64,000 nucleotides of DNA from Polaribacter sp. Q13 (GCF_016858305.2 NZ_CP074436.1:4359855-4423854); one strand, 5' to 3'. Shown: positions 19,883 to 29,453, counted from the stretch's first letter. Made by a program: numbers and translations. The notes: a model not told the origin generated them from the letters alone.

Positions 19883-20680
19883 TTATTTCTTTGCTTTTGC
19901 TAATAAGTTCTTTTGATATTTTCCTTGCACAACATCTACAATAATTAAAATAGCTAAAACAAAATAGAATGTTGTTTTACTCATTGGTACAATTTCTTCA
20001 CCAAATATTTTAATATGAGCTAAATGTCCGCCTTCTGTTACTAGCATTATTCCTACAATAAAAAGAATAAATAAACCAAGTACTTCGTACATTCTGTTTT
20101 TAGACAAAAAGGTAGAAATTTTATCAGCCATTACAAGCATTAATAAACCACTTATAACAATGGCAATGGCCATTACAATAAAAGCAGTTGTAGCGCTTTC
20201 TATTTCGCTAGTTAGACCAATTGCAGCTAAAATAGAATCGAAAGAGAAAACTAGATTCATAATAACGATACTTGTAATAACGGCATTTGCAGATTTGGTG
20301 CTTTTGCCTGTAGCCATATCAGAAACTTCAAGGCCTTTGGTAGAAATCATGTGCCAAATCTCTTTAATAGCTGTATAGATAATAAATCCTCCACCTAATA
20401 AAACAATGATACTATGTCCGTTAAAAGCAAAATGAATAACATCTTTTATTCCTCCGGATAAAAAAGAAAAAGGATCCTGAAAAAAATCGATAATAGAAAC
20501 TAACACAAAAAGTAAAATAATTCTTAATACAATAGCGATTAAAATACCGACCTTTCTTACTCTTTTTTGATCTGCTTCTGGTGCTTTTTTAGATTCTAAG
20601 GATATGTAAAGTAAATTATCGAAACCAAGAACGGCTTGTAATAAAACCAACATTAATAATGTGAAAAGAATTCCTAACAT
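19883..20680 (-). CDS. TerC family integral membrane protein
   Basis: 265-aa polytopic membrane protein of the TerC family (tellurite resistance / Mn2+ efflux, also metal supply to exported enzymes). The first helix carries the acidic family motif VLGFDNLLYISL (residues 17-28), and a second acidic motif NLVFSFDSILAAIGL is in mid-protein; these buried Asp residues are the presumed metal ligands. About seven helices. Metal efflux is the best-supported function of the family; the substrate here is unknown. No yybP-ykoY-like riboswitch was recognised in the short leader. Confidence 0.9.
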   Translation of the reverse strand: MLGILFTLLMLVLLQAVLGFDNLLYISLESKKAPEADQKRVRKVGILIAIVLRIILLFVLVSIIDFFQDPFSFLSGGIKDVIHFAFNGHSIIVLLGGGFIIYTAIKEIWHMISTKGLEVSDMATGKSTKSANAVITSIVIMNLVFSFDSILAAIGLTSEIESATTAFIVMAIAIVISGLLMLVMADKISTFLSKNRMYEVLGLFILFIVGIMLVTEGGHLAHIKIFGEEIVPMSKTTFYFVLAILIIVDVVQGKYQKNLLAKAKK

Positions 20681-20706
20681 TTTTTATTTTTTATAATTGA
20701 TGAATC

Positions 20707-20737
20707 CAAAGATATTTTGATTGTTGATAATACACAA
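20707..20737 (-). promoter_or_regulatory. Candidate promoter of the TerC gene
   Basis: On the minus strand, ATTG is followed 20 nt later by TATCTTTG (20714-20707), close to the Bacteroidetes TTTG-N19-TAnnTTTG consensus with one mismatch in the -33 box. It lies 26 bp before the ATG. Confidence 0.5.
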
Positions 20738-20869
20738 TTTTTATTGGGTTTAGTTTTTAAAGTTTTAGAAACAAGAAACATGAAAAAGAGACTAAATCTT
20801 ATGATGTAGCGAATGAAAGTTTTTCTCTTTGGTACTCTGCTCTAATTATTCGAGCACTCTGCGGTTATT

Positions 20870-21637
20870 TTAAAAAAGGTATTTCCAAAGAATACGCAAG
20901 CTCACAAAAGCAATTAAAATAGCAGTAGCTTTTTTAAGTTGAATAGGTGTAAAATAGTTATTGCTCATTCTGCTACCTATTTGTCCTCCAATAAAAACCG
21001 TAACTAATAAAATGGAAGTTAAGTTCCAGTCAATTATAAAATCAGGATTTGAATATTGACCCAACAAACCGGCTATAGAATTTACTAAAATGAAAACACT
21101 AGCTGTAGCGGCAATTTTTTTAGGGGTATCCCAGTTAGTAAGATGTAGAAGTGGAGCTAAAAATACGCCTCCACCAATGCCAACCATTCCAGATATAAAA
21201 CCAATAATTCCACCAAAACTAGCATTTTTAATAGGTTTTAGATTGACTTTTTTTTCATCCGAAGAAATAATTTTTTTAGAAATCCACATGGTTATTGCAG
21301 CAAATAATAAGGTGAAGCCCAAAAGAATAAAGAAGAAATGCTGACTAATTTTTAATTTTCCACCTAAAAAAGCAAACGGAATACTAAGTAATATAAGAGG
21401 AATTACTTTTTTCCGATCAATTTTCTTTTGATGATAAAATAAAAATACATTTCCAGAGACTACAACAATATTACACAACAAAGCAGTTGCTCTAATTTGT
21501 GTAAAAACGATTCCTGTTAATGCCAAAATAGCTAAATAGCTAGAGCCACCACCAAAACCTACGGAAGAATATAAAATGGCTACCGTAAAAAATAATAATA
21601 TAATGTGCCAATAAGTAAAAAATGAGTCTATTAACAA
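20870..21637 (-). CDS. TauE/SafE family sulfite/organosulfonate exporter-like protein
   Basis: 255-aa membrane protein with about eight helices in two homologous halves. Each half opens with a glycine-rich motif: VGFGGGSSYLAILAL (residues 26-40) and MVGIGGGVFLAPLLH. Family members export sulfite or organosulfonates, but many have no tested substrate. The start is TTG 21637-21635: a stop codon lies a few codons upstream in frame and no ATG is available near the first helix. It is separated from TerC by about 190 bp without a visible terminator. Confidence 0.88.
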   Translation of the reverse strand: MLIDSFFTYWHIILLFFTVAILYSSVGFGGGSSYLAILALTGIVFTQIRATALLCNIVVVSGNVFLFYHQKKIDRKKVIPLILLSIPFAFLGGKLKISQHFFFILLGFTLLFAAITMWISKKIISSDEKKVNLKPIKNASFGGIIGFISGMVGIGGGVFLAPLLHLTNWDTPKKIAATASVFILVNSIAGLLGQYSNPDFIIDWNLTSILLVTVFIGGQIGSRMSNNYFTPIQLKKATAILIAFVSLRILWKYLF

Positions 21638-21958
21638 ATTGTAAGTTTAGATGTTTCGTAGTTTTTATTTAATTTTAAATAAAAATAAAGGTAGTATAAA
21701 TATTGATGAAATTATTACAGATATTTTTATAAACATTACTAACATTTAAAAAAACTTTGTTTTACTATATGAAGTAGCAGTCGTTGTAAATGTATACAAA
21801 GCTAATTTTCCTGTTTTTTCAATTTAGTAAAATAAGTCTTAGTAATTAGTGATATTCATTATTGTAGGGCTTTTTTTGTTTTAAATAATTAAATTTTTAA
21901 CAAATATGTTGATTTTATATTGCTAAATTACTATATTTATGCTAAATTGATATATGTT
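21638..21958. other. Divergent intergenic region
   Basis: 320 bp between the TauE start (leftward) and the zinc-ribbon gene (rightward). Very AT-rich. No perfect promoter pair and no sigma-54 site (GG-N10-GC) was found. It must hold the promoters of both flanking genes. Confidence 0.4.
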
Positions 21959-22375
21959 ATGATAGATTGTTGTCCAAATTGTAATTCAGATAAATACATT
22001 AAAAGTGGTATTATTAATAATAGACAGCGATATAAATGTAAAAAATGTAATTACTTTTTTACTGTAAATAAGATTGGTAAAAAGATAGACGACTATTATG
22101 TTAACAAATCTTTACAGCTATATCTAGAGGGATTAACCTATCGGGAAATTGAGCGAATTTTAGGAGTTTCTCACGTAAGTATTATGAATTGGGTAAAAAA
22201 ATATAATATTAAAAGACCTTATAATTCTAAATATCATTCAACGTATAAGATTTTAAATGCAAGAGAACTAGGTGTTTATTTTAGTAATTCAGAAAATATA
22301 AAGGGAGCTGGCGTTGTAGTCACCGAGTTAGGGGACAAGTTTATGCTTATTAAATGGGAGCGTTTTAAAGATTAG
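21959..22375 (+). CDS. Free-standing zinc-ribbon/HTH protein, IS1 InsA-like
   Basis: 138 aa from ATG 21959 (a TTG 13 codons earlier is less likely). The N-terminal zinc ribbon has CPNC (residues 5-8) and CKKC with a 22-residue spacing, as in the InsA part of IS1-type transposases. Next is a helix-turn-helix, EGLTYREIERILGVSHVSIM, then a short beta-rich tail ending LIKWERFKD. There is no DDE catalytic domain, no inverted repeats and no second transposase frame. It stands directly ahead of the carboxylate-uptake genes in their direction. A domesticated DNA-binding regulator is the most likely reading (inference). Confidence 0.7.
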   Translation: MIDCCPNCNSDKYIKSGIINNRQRYKCKKCNYFFTVNKIGKKIDDYYVNKSLQLYLEGLTYREIERILGVSHVSIMNWVKKYNIKRPYNSKYHSTYKILNARELGVYFSNSENIKGAGVVVTELGDKFMLIKWERFKD

Positions 22376-22482
22376 TATATAAAATTAACATAAAAATATA
22401 GTAATTTTTTTTAAACAGATTGTTTTTAGGAGTTTAGCAGTGCACACAAAATCAATGATTCACTAACTAAACAATTAATTTC

Positions 22483-23697
22483 ATGAAAAAGCAAAGATTA
22501 CTATTGCTAGGATTTTTTCTAGCCTCCTTTCAGTTTCTTATAGCACAAGGGTCTCCAGACTATAATGGCGGACTAAAAATTAAATTTGATGAGGACGGCA
22601 AAAAATACCTTCGTTTAATTTCTTGGGCGCAAGTACAAGCAACTTATAATAATGATGCACCTGCAACTTCTAGTAAAACAAGTTTTAATTTAAGAAGAGC
22701 GCGTGTTCTCATGTTTTCTCAAATTACAGATAAATTTTTACTCTTAACACATTTTGGTTTAAATAGTTTAAACGCAGGTTCACTCTCACCAACAGGTAAA
22801 GGAGAAGTATCTCAACTTTTCTTACATGCGGCTTGGGCACAATATAATTTAGGTAAAAACCATGCTATAGGTGGAGGTTTGCATTATTTTAATGGTATCT
22901 CTAGATTAAACAATCAAAGTACCTTAAACATGATGACCTTAGATAATAATCGTCAATCTTGGGCTACCATTGGGTTGTCAGATCAATTTGCAAGACATGT
23001 GGGGATTTTTATGAAAGGTAAATTTGGGAAACTACAATATAGAGTTGCCGTAAATGACGCAATAATAAACGGGTTAGACGCTAGACCTGCCGTAAGTGGA
23101 CAAGCGGTGTATGGAGGCGCAAACTTATTGGGCACTAAAGAAGCTGGTAAAACTTTTGCAGGGTATTTTGAATACAACCTATTAGATCAAGAATCTAACT
23201 TTTTACCTTATAAGGTAGGAACGTATCTTGGTGGAAAAAAAGTATTTAATATAGGTGCCGGATTTTTCTTACATCCAAAAGGTACTGTGAAAATAGAAAG
23301 TGGAAATACTGTAGGAGAAGATGTTTCCATTTTTGCTATAGACGCTTTTTATGACGCTCCATTGGGTGATGATGGAAGCGCTTTAACTGCGTACGCTACA
23401 TATCAATCTAATGACTACGGAGAAAATTATTTATACAGTGCTTATGGTACTGGTAATATGGTGTATACACACATAGGATATGTTTTTGCTGGTGATAAAA
23501 CAAAAACAAGATTTCAACCTTATGCTTCTTATGGTAGTAATAGCTACGATGCTACTTCTAACAATAGAAACATTTTAGGATTAGGTATTAATGCCTATAT
23601 GAGCGGACATAATTCTAAATTAACCTTAGAGTATAAAAATCAAGATTTCGGAACTTCAACAAGTGCTGTAACCTTACAAGCAATGATCTATTTATAA
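22483..23697 (+). CDS. Outer-membrane porin (phosphate-selective porin O/P family-like)
   Basis: 404 aa with a clear signal peptide (MKKQRLLLLGFFLASFQFLIAQ) and a beta-barrel composition ending in an aromatic-rich strand (VTLQAMIYL). GLKIKFDEDGKKYLRLISWA and NLRRARVLMFSQITDKFLLL match the OprO/P-like porins of Bacteroidetes. It is 11 bp upstream of the DUF4212 gene and so is probably the outer-membrane entry for the substrate carried by the symporter 24004-25773. Confidence 0.87.
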   Translation: MKKQRLLLLGFFLASFQFLIAQGSPDYNGGLKIKFDEDGKKYLRLISWAQVQATYNNDAPATSSKTSFNLRRARVLMFSQITDKFLLLTHFGLNSLNAGSLSPTGKGEVSQLFLHAAWAQYNLGKNHAIGGGLHYFNGISRLNNQSTLNMMTLDNNRQSWATIGLSDQFARHVGIFMKGKFGKLQYRVAVNDAIINGLDARPAVSGQAVYGGANLLGTKEAGKTFAGYFEYNLLDQESNFLPYKVGTYLGGKKVFNIGAGFFLHPKGTVKIESGNTVGEDVSIFAIDAFYDAPLGDDGSALTAYATYQSNDYGENYLYSAYGTGNMVYTHIGYVFAGDKTKTRFQPYASYGSNSYDATSNNRNILGLGINAYMSGHNSKLTLEYKNQDFGTSTSAVTLQAMIYL

Positions 23698-23708
23698 AAA
23701 CGAACAAT

Positions 23709-23969
23709 ATGAGTGATGAACAAAAAAACGCCTCGGCGTATTGGAAAGAAAATATTAAGTATTTAACAATACTACTTATAATATGGTTTGTAGTATCCTT
23801 CGGATGCGGAATAATATTTAGAGAAGCATTAGATACCATAAGGCTTGGTGGTTTTAAACTAGGTTTCTGGTTTGCCCAACAAGGATCGATTTATGTATTT
23901 GTGATTTTAATTTTCGTTTACATACGATTAATGAATAAGCTAGATAAAAAATACGGTTTCGACGAGTAA
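23709..23969 (+). CDS. DUF4212 small membrane subunit of a sodium:solute symporter
   Basis: 86 aa with two membrane helices. YWKENIKYLTILLIIWFVVS and the C-terminal FWFAQQGSIYVFVILIFVYI are the DUF4212 hallmarks. In Vibrio and other bacteria this family is encoded next to VC_2705-type acetate/solute symporters and is regarded as a small subunit. Here the symporter follows 34 bp later. Confidence 0.9.
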   Translation: MSDEQKNASAYWKENIKYLTILLIIWFVVSFGCGIIFREALDTIRLGGFKLGFWFAQQGSIYVFVILIFVYIRLMNKLDKKYGFDE

Positions 23970-24003
23970 ATCTAATCCTTAACTAAAAATAAAATAAAAT
24001 ATT

Positions 24004-25773
24004 ATGAGTGTACAAACTTGGACATGGATATTAGTAGGGATTTCTTTTACCCTATATTTTGGAATCGCAATTTGGGCTCGAGCGGGCTCAACAAAAGAAT
24101 TTTATGTAGCTGGCGGAGGTGTTTCTCCTTTAGCAAATGGTATGGCAACTGCTGCCGATTGGATGAGTGCCGCCTCATTTATTAGTATGGCAGGTATTAT
24201 TTCCTTTGCAGGGTATGATGGCTCTGTTTATTTAATGGGATGGACCGGTGGATATGTGCTTTTAGCGCTATTGTTAGCTCCCTATTTACGTAAGTTTGGT
24301 AAGTTTACAGTACCAGATTTTATTGGAGATCGGTATTACTCAAACACAGCAAGAACAGTGGCCGTAATATGTGCTTTAATTGTGTCTTTTACCTATGTAG
24401 CAGGACAAATGAGAGGAGTAGGAATTGTTTTTTCTCAGTTCTTACAAGTAGATATTATTTATGGCGTTTTAATTGGTATGACAGTAGTTTTGGTATTTGC
24501 TCTTTTAGGAGGGATGAAAGGAATTACTTATACACAGGTAGCTCAATATTGTGTATTGATTTTTGCTTTTATGGTACCAGCGTTTTTTATCTCTGTACAA
24601 ATGACGGGGAATTTAATTCCGCAAATAGGAATGGGAAGTACTGTAGAAGATGGTACTTATCTTTTAGATAAATTAGATGCTTTACACACACAATTAGGGT
24701 TTAAAGAATATACTTCTGGTTCTAAATCTACTTGGGATGTTTTTGCAATCACATTAGCATTAATGGCCGGTACAGCAGGATTACCGCATGTTATTGTTCG
24801 TTTCTTTACGGTACCTAAAGTAAAAGATGCACGTAAATCTGCAGGATATGCGTTGCTTTTAATCGCTATTTTATATACTACAGCACCTGCAATTGCAGTT
24901 TTTTCTAGAACCAATTTAATAGAAACAGTAAGTGAAAAAGAATATTCAGAAATTCCGGTATGGTTTAAAAACTGGGAAAACACAGGGTTAATTTCTTGGA
25001 CAGATAAAAATGGTGATGGTAAAATTCAATATGTTGCAGGGAATGCCTTAGATGGTAAAAAACCTATATATACTGAAGATAGAGGTACATTTGGAGAAAG
25101 ATTGATTTCAAATTCTAATATGTCTGCTAAAAACGAATTGTATGTAGATAGAGATATTATGGTATTGGCAAATCCGGAAATAGCACAGTTACCAAATTGG
25201 GTAATAGGCTTAGTTGCAGCGGGTGGATTAGCAGCAGCTTTATCTACAGCAGCAGGTTTATTGCTGGTAATTTCAACATCCGTTTCTCATGATTTAATTA
25301 AAAAACAATTAAAACCAGATATTTCAGATAAAGCAGAGTTAATGGCAGCAAGAATAGCAATTTTTGTAGCAATTTTAATTGCAGGGTACTTTGGTATTAA
25401 TCCGCCAGGGTTTGTCGCCGCCGTGGTTGCATTAGCATTTGGTTTGGCAGCCGCTTCTTTCTTTCCAGCGATTGTTTTGGGGATTTTTGATAAAAAAATG
25501 AATAAAGAAGGAGCGATATCAGGAATGATTGTAGGTATTGTATTGATGCTTTTTTACATGATGAAATTTAAATTAGACATGTTTGGCGGCGGTACACAAG
25601 AAGATTGGTGGTTTGGTACTTCTCCTGAAGGTTTTGGAACTATTGCAATGTTTGTTAATGTGGTTATTTCTGTAGTCGTTTCTAGAGTTACGGCAGCGCC
25701 ACCACAAAATGTGCAAGAAATGGTAGAAAGTATAAGAATACCATCTGGAGCAGGAGAAGCTTCTGATCATTAA
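24004..25773 (+). CDS. Sodium:solute symporter, VC_2705/ActP-like (probable acetate uptake)
   Basis: 589-aa SSS-family permease with about 13 membrane helices. Conserved segments are FYVAGGGVSPLANGMATAAD, WMSAASFISMAGIISFAGYD and the sodium-site region around ALMAGTAGLPHVIVRFFTVP. A long soluble loop (about residues 300-390, rich in Asp/Lys) is typical of the VC_2705 subfamily. Relatives carry acetate and similar monocarboxylates. The operon porin-DUF4212-symporter ends at the hairpin at 25836. Acetate as substrate is inferred from family and from the acs gene downstream. Confidence 0.92.
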   Translation: MSVQTWTWILVGISFTLYFGIAIWARAGSTKEFYVAGGGVSPLANGMATAADWMSAASFISMAGIISFAGYDGSVYLMGWTGGYVLLALLLAPYLRKFGKFTVPDFIGDRYYSNTARTVAVICALIVSFTYVAGQMRGVGIVFSQFLQVDIIYGVLIGMTVVLVFALLGGMKGITYTQVAQYCVLIFAFMVPAFFISVQMTGNLIPQIGMGSTVEDGTYLLDKLDALHTQLGFKEYTSGSKSTWDVFAITLALMAGTAGLPHVIVRFFTVPKVKDARKSAGYALLLIAILYTTAPAIAVFSRTNLIETVSEKEYSEIPVWFKNWENTGLISWTDKNGDGKIQYVAGNALDGKKPIYTEDRGTFGERLISNSNMSAKNELYVDRDIMVLANPEIAQLPNWVIGLVAAGGLAAALSTAAGLLLVISTSVSHDLIKKQLKPDISDKAELMAARIAIFVAILIAGYFGINPPGFVAAVVALAFGLAAASFFPAIVLGIFDKKMNKEGAISGMIVGIVLMLFYMMKFKLDMFGGGTQEDWWFGTSPEGFGTIAMFVNVVISVVVSRVTAAPPQNVQEMVESIRIPSGAGEASDH

Positions 25774-25835
25774 ACAGAACCATTTTTATGTTTTCTTTTA
25801 AAATATAAAATATAGTTTTAAATAAGTTAGTTAGA

Positions 25836-25869
25836 AATCAGCATTACAACTTGTAGTGCTGATTTTTTT
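25836..25869 (+). terminator. Terminator of the porin-symporter operon
   Basis: AATCAGCATTACAA / TTGTAGTGCTGATT with a T7 run. It separates the transport operon from the signalling/activation operon that starts at 25897. Confidence 0.88.
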
Positions 25870-25896
25870 ATTATTTTTAAGGTTCAAAGTAAATCA

Positions 25897-26091
25897 ATGA
25901 AAAAAAGACATGAGCAGAAGTTAATTGTATTATCAATTGCATTGTTTTTAATGTTTAATATACCCTTTGTCCTTGTTTTTAATTTTGAAGGAGCAATTTG
26001 GGGGATTCCTACATTTTATTTTTCAATATTTTCTATTTGGTTATTGTCTATTGTAATTTCATTTATCGTCTTAAATCGTCATTATGAATAG
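25897..26091 (+). CDS. Small two-helix membrane protein ahead of the sensor kinase
   Basis: 64 aa: basic N-terminus KKRHEQK, then two hydrophobic helices (residues 9-28 and 36-58). It overlaps the sensor kinase by 8 nt (ATGAATAG), the strict coupling expected for a stoichiometric partner. By analogy with the DUF4212 subunit of the true symporter, it may be the small subunit of the kinase's symporter domain (inference). No family recognised. Confidence 0.8.
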   Translation: MKKRHEQKLIVLSIALFLMFNIPFVLVFNFEGAIWGIPTFYFSIFSIWLLSIVISFIVLNRHYE

Positions 26092-28774
26092 TTTTACTTT
26101 AATAGTCATTATAATTATTTATTTAGCGGTGTTGTTCTACATTGCTTTTCTTGCTGAAAAAAAACGACAAAGTAAGTGGGTAAATAATCCTTATGTCTAT
26201 ACTTTGTCTTTAGCTGTATTTTGTTCTGCATGGACCTATTATGGTAGTGTAGGAATTGCAGCAAATTCCGGAATTAACTTTTTACCAATTTATTTAGGGC
26301 CTGTTATTGCGGCGCCTTTATGGATTATTGTGCTTCGAAAAATTATTAGAATTTCTAAACAGCATAAAATTTCTTCCATTGCAGATTTTATTTCTTTGCG
26401 CTACGGAAACAATCGTTTTTTAGGAGCCTTGGTCACAATTATTTGCCTTTTTGGTACTTTGCCTTACATTTCTTTACAATTAAAAGCAGTTTCTGAAACA
26501 TTTGAAATTATGTCTGATGATACGAGTTATATTTCTACATCAATTATTGACGATTCTACTTTTTACGTTGCTTTATTATTAGCTGTTTTTGCTGCTTTTT
26601 TTGGAACCCAAAATACAGATGCATCAGAAAAACATAAGGGAATTGTTGCTACAGTTGCTTTTGAGTCTGTTTTAAAATTGGTTTTCTTCACCATTATTGG
26701 TGGGTATATTACATTTTACTTGTTTGATGGTACAACAGATATTTATGATAAAATTTCAAATACAGAAAATTTTAAAGAGCTAACTACACTAAGTGGTATA
26801 GAAGATGGTTTTAATTGGTTTTTTATGATTGCTTTATCTTTTATGTCTATATTTTTATTACCACGTCAGTTTCAAGTTATGGTTTTAGAAAACAATAGAG
26901 AAAAACATTTAAAGAAAGCAATTTGGTTGTTTCCATTGTACTTATTGCTTTTTAATATTTTTGTTATTTTTATTGCTTGGGCAGGTAAATTAACCTTTGG
27001 TTCTACTCAAAATGCAGAGTATTATTCTTTATTACTTCCGTTAGAACACGGAAATTCACTTTTAGCAACGCTTGTTTTTTTAGGAGGTTTTTCTGCGGTT
27101 ATTTCTATGGTGGTAGTTTCTACCTTGGCATTATCAACCATGGTTAGTAATAACTTAATTATTCCGTATGGGTTTTTAGATAAATTTATTAAAAATCAAC
27201 CAGAACGAAATTCAAAATATATTAAAAGCATTCGTCGTATTTCTATTTTTACCATTATTATTTCGGCGTATTTCTTCTATGTTTCGTTTTCAAAAGAGCT
27301 TTCTTTGTATTCTATTGGATTAATCTCTTTTGTTATTATAGCGCAATTAGCACCTTCCTTTTTTATTGGTTTATTCTGGAATCGTGGTTCTTCAAAAGCG
27401 GCTATTATCGGAATGATTATTGGTTTTCTTATTGCTATTTACACTTTAGTTTTACCTTTTACATTACAAGCCTATACCGGAACAGATTATTTTACGCAAC
27501 ACGGATTATTTGGTATTGCTGCATTAAAACCAAATGCTTTGTTAGGCATCGATTTTTTAAGTCCGCCTGCTCATGCATTTTTCTGGAGTATTTCGTTTAA
27601 TTTAATGAGTTATTTAGTGTTTTCATTAGTTTCTAAAGGAAATTATAGAGAGCGTAATTATGCAGAAATGTTTGTAGACAGTAAGAGTTTTACCTCACTT
27701 CAAGAAAATGCATTTGTTTGGAAAGGAGAGGCTTATGTTTCAGATGTTAAAAATGTTTTAGTTCGTTTTTTAGGTGAAGAACGCGCTACACGTGCTCTTA
27801 AAATATTTTTCACCAAGCATAAATTGCCTTTAGATACCCAATTGGGAGATGCTAGATTAATTAATTTTTCAGAAAAATTATTAACAGGTAGTATTGGTTC
27901 TGCATCCGCAAAAATATTGATTGCAAGTGTGGTAAAAGAAGAGCAAATTAGTTTGGTTGAGGTGTTAAAAATTTTAGAAGAATCTAAAGAGAACATTGTA
28001 AATAATAAGGTTTTGTTAGAAAAATCGAATGAATTGTCTCAATTGTCATCAAAATTAAAAGATGCAAATAAAGAATTAATAAGTAAAGACAAGCAAAAAG
28101 ATGAATTTTTAGATACGGTTGCTCATGAATTGAAAACACCAATTACAGGGATTCGTGCAGCTACTGAGCTATTGATGGATGAAGATGATGATATGCCTCA
28201 AGAAATGAAAGCCCAGTTTTTAAAGAATATTCTGCAAGATTCTGAGCGTTTAGGGCGTTTAATTCATAATATTTTAGATTTTGAAAAACTAGAAACAGGA
28301 AGATTAAATTTAGACTTAGAATATTTAGACATTCAAAAGACGATTGCGAAGGCAATTGGCAGTATTTCTCAAATTGCTGCGAAAAAAGGAGTGAAAATCG
28401 TTGTGAATAATGTGCATTCTTTTAAAATAAATTATGATGAAGATAGAATTCTACAAGTATTAACCAATTTATTGTCCAATGCCATTAAGTTTTGCCAACC
28501 ACAAACCGGGAAAATTTACATAGATTATAAATTAGGAAATGCCTTGGTAGAAATCTCTGTAACCGATAATGGTAAAGGGATTCCGGAAGAAGATCATGCA
28601 TTTGTTTTTGATAAGTTTTATCAATCTAAACATCAAAACACCATTAAACCACAGGGTAGTGGATTAGGATTGGCAATAACCAAACAAATAGTAGAAAAAC
28701 ACCAAGGAAAAATTTGGGCTAAAAAAGGTATAAAAAATGGTGCAACATTTGTTTTTACCATCCCTTTTAAGTAA
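26084..28774 (+). CDS. Symporter-histidine kinase fusion (CrbS/CbrA-like sensor)
   Basis: 896 aa in one chain. Residues 1 to about 515 form a sodium:solute-symporter domain of roughly 13 helices. A STAC-type linker follows at about 540-640 (VWKGEAYVSDVKNVLVRFLG, then FTKHKLPLDTQLGDARL). A coiled coil leads to the HisKA domain with phosphoacceptor His681 (TVAHELKTP) and HATPase_c with N box LTNLLSNAIKF, G1 DNGKGIP and G2 GSGLGLAITKQIVEKHQG. CrbS and CbrA of gamma-proteobacteria share this architecture; CrbS controls acs. A lone receiver follows 16 bp downstream. Sensing of acetate or its transport is inference. Confidence 0.93.
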   Translation: MNSFTLIVIIIIYLAVLFYIAFLAEKKRQSKWVNNPYVYTLSLAVFCSAWTYYGSVGIAANSGINFLPIYLGPVIAAPLWIIVLRKIIRISKQHKISSIADFISLRYGNNRFLGALVTIICLFGTLPYISLQLKAVSETFEIMSDDTSYISTSIIDDSTFYVALLLAVFAAFFGTQNTDASEKHKGIVATVAFESVLKLVFFTIIGGYITFYLFDGTTDIYDKISNTENFKELTTLSGIEDGFNWFFMIALSFMSIFLLPRQFQVMVLENNREKHLKKAIWLFPLYLLLFNIFVIFIAWAGKLTFGSTQNAEYYSLLLPLEHGNSLLATLVFLGGFSAVISMVVVSTLALSTMVSNNLIIPYGFLDKFIKNQPERNSKYIKSIRRISIFTIIISAYFFYVSFSKELSLYSIGLISFVIIAQLAPSFFIGLFWNRGSSKAAIIGMIIGFLIAIYTLVLPFTLQAYTGTDYFTQHGLFGIAALKPNALLGIDFLSPPAHAFFWSISFNLMSYLVFSLVSKGNYRERNYAEMFVDSKSFTSLQENAFVWKGEAYVSDVKNVLVRFLGEERATRALKIFFTKHKLPLDTQLGDARLINFSEKLLTGSIGSASAKILIASVVKEEQISLVEVLKILEESKENIVNNKVLLEKSNELSQLSSKLKDANKELISKDKQKDEFLDTVAHELKTPITGIRAATELLMDEDDDMPQEMKAQFLKNILQDSERLGRLIHNILDFEKLETGRLNLDLEYLDIQKTIAKAIGSISQIAAKKGVKIVVNNVHSFKINYDEDRILQVLTNLLSNAIKFCQPQTGKIYIDYKLGNALVEISVTDNGKGIPEEDHAFVFDKFYQSKHQNTIKPQGSGLGLAITKQIVEKHQGKIWAKKGIKNGATFVFTIPFK

Positions 28775-28790
28775 ATTGTAGCCTTAAAGT

Positions 28791-29156
28791 ATGAAGAATA
28801 GAATTTTAATTGTTGATGATGAGCCCAATATTGTAATGTCGTTAGAATACGCTTTTAAAAAACAAGATTTTGAAGTGTTTATTGCAAGAGATGGGAGTGA
28901 AGCTTTAGAGATATTAAAACATCAAGTACCTAACATCGTTTTGTTAGATATTATGATGCCGAATGTAGATGGTTATCAGACCTTACAAGAGATCAAAAAA
29001 AATAAAAGTTTAAAAGATACCAAAGTGGTCTTTTTAACTGCAAAAAATAAAGCTTCAGACGTTGAAAAAGGTTTAAAACTTGGAGCAGATAAGTATTTAA
29101 CAAAACCTTTTTCAGTAAAAAAACTAGTTTCAGAAATATTGGAACTTTTAGCTTAA
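28791..29156 (+). CDS. Single-domain response regulator
   Basis: 121-aa CheY-like receiver with no output domain. Acidic pair Asp9-Asp10, phosphoacceptor Asp53 (VLLDIMMP), Thr83 and Lys105 (TKPF) are all present. Directly downstream of the symporter-kinase, hence its probable partner. In Vibrio the cognate CrbR is a full LuxR-type regulator; here the output must pass through another protein, such as the NtrB/NtrC-like pair farther along (inference). Confidence 0.92.
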   Translation: MKNRILIVDDEPNIVMSLEYAFKKQDFEVFIARDGSEALEILKHQVPNIVLLDIMMPNVDGYQTLQEIKKNKSLKDTKVVFLTAKNKASDVEKGLKLGADKYLTKPFSVKKLVSEILELLA

Positions 29157-29228
29157 AAGATAGTCTTTATCGCTATTAAATATTGATTTTGTGTGCAAAC
29201 AAACAATGTTTAATTAAAATTTAAAGAC

Positions 29229-29453
29229 ATGAAATATCAATTGAATGCACTTGCATCAGATGTTTTTATCAGCATTTATGCAATCAGTACCTTGTATTTT
29301 AGGTTTAAGTTTGAAAATAGTGGAAATATAGATCCTATACTATCTGTAGTTTTAGGTCTTTCTTTTGTAACTATTATTTGGGCACTTATAAAACTTAAAA
29401 TATTAAACCCTAATTGGTTTGGCTTATTTAATTCTAAAAAAGCGAGATCATGA
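29229..29453 (+). CDS. Small membrane protein upstream of the PrpE-like gene
   Basis: 74 aa with two hydrophobic stretches (about residues 8-24 and 38-58) and a basic tail ending NSKKARS. Its stop codon overlaps the next start by 4 nt (ATGA), so it is translationally coupled to the acyl-CoA synthetase. No family was recognised. Tethering the soluble synthetase near the membrane transporter is one possible role, without direct evidence. Confidence 0.7.
   Translation: MKYQLNALASDVFISIYAISTLYFRFKFENSGNIDPILSVVLGLSFVTIIWALIKLKILNPNWFGLFNSKKARS

Noticed and set aside
21959..22375. Active insertion sequence
   Set aside because: No transposase catalytic domain, terminal repeats or target duplication seen; only the DNA-binding head is present.
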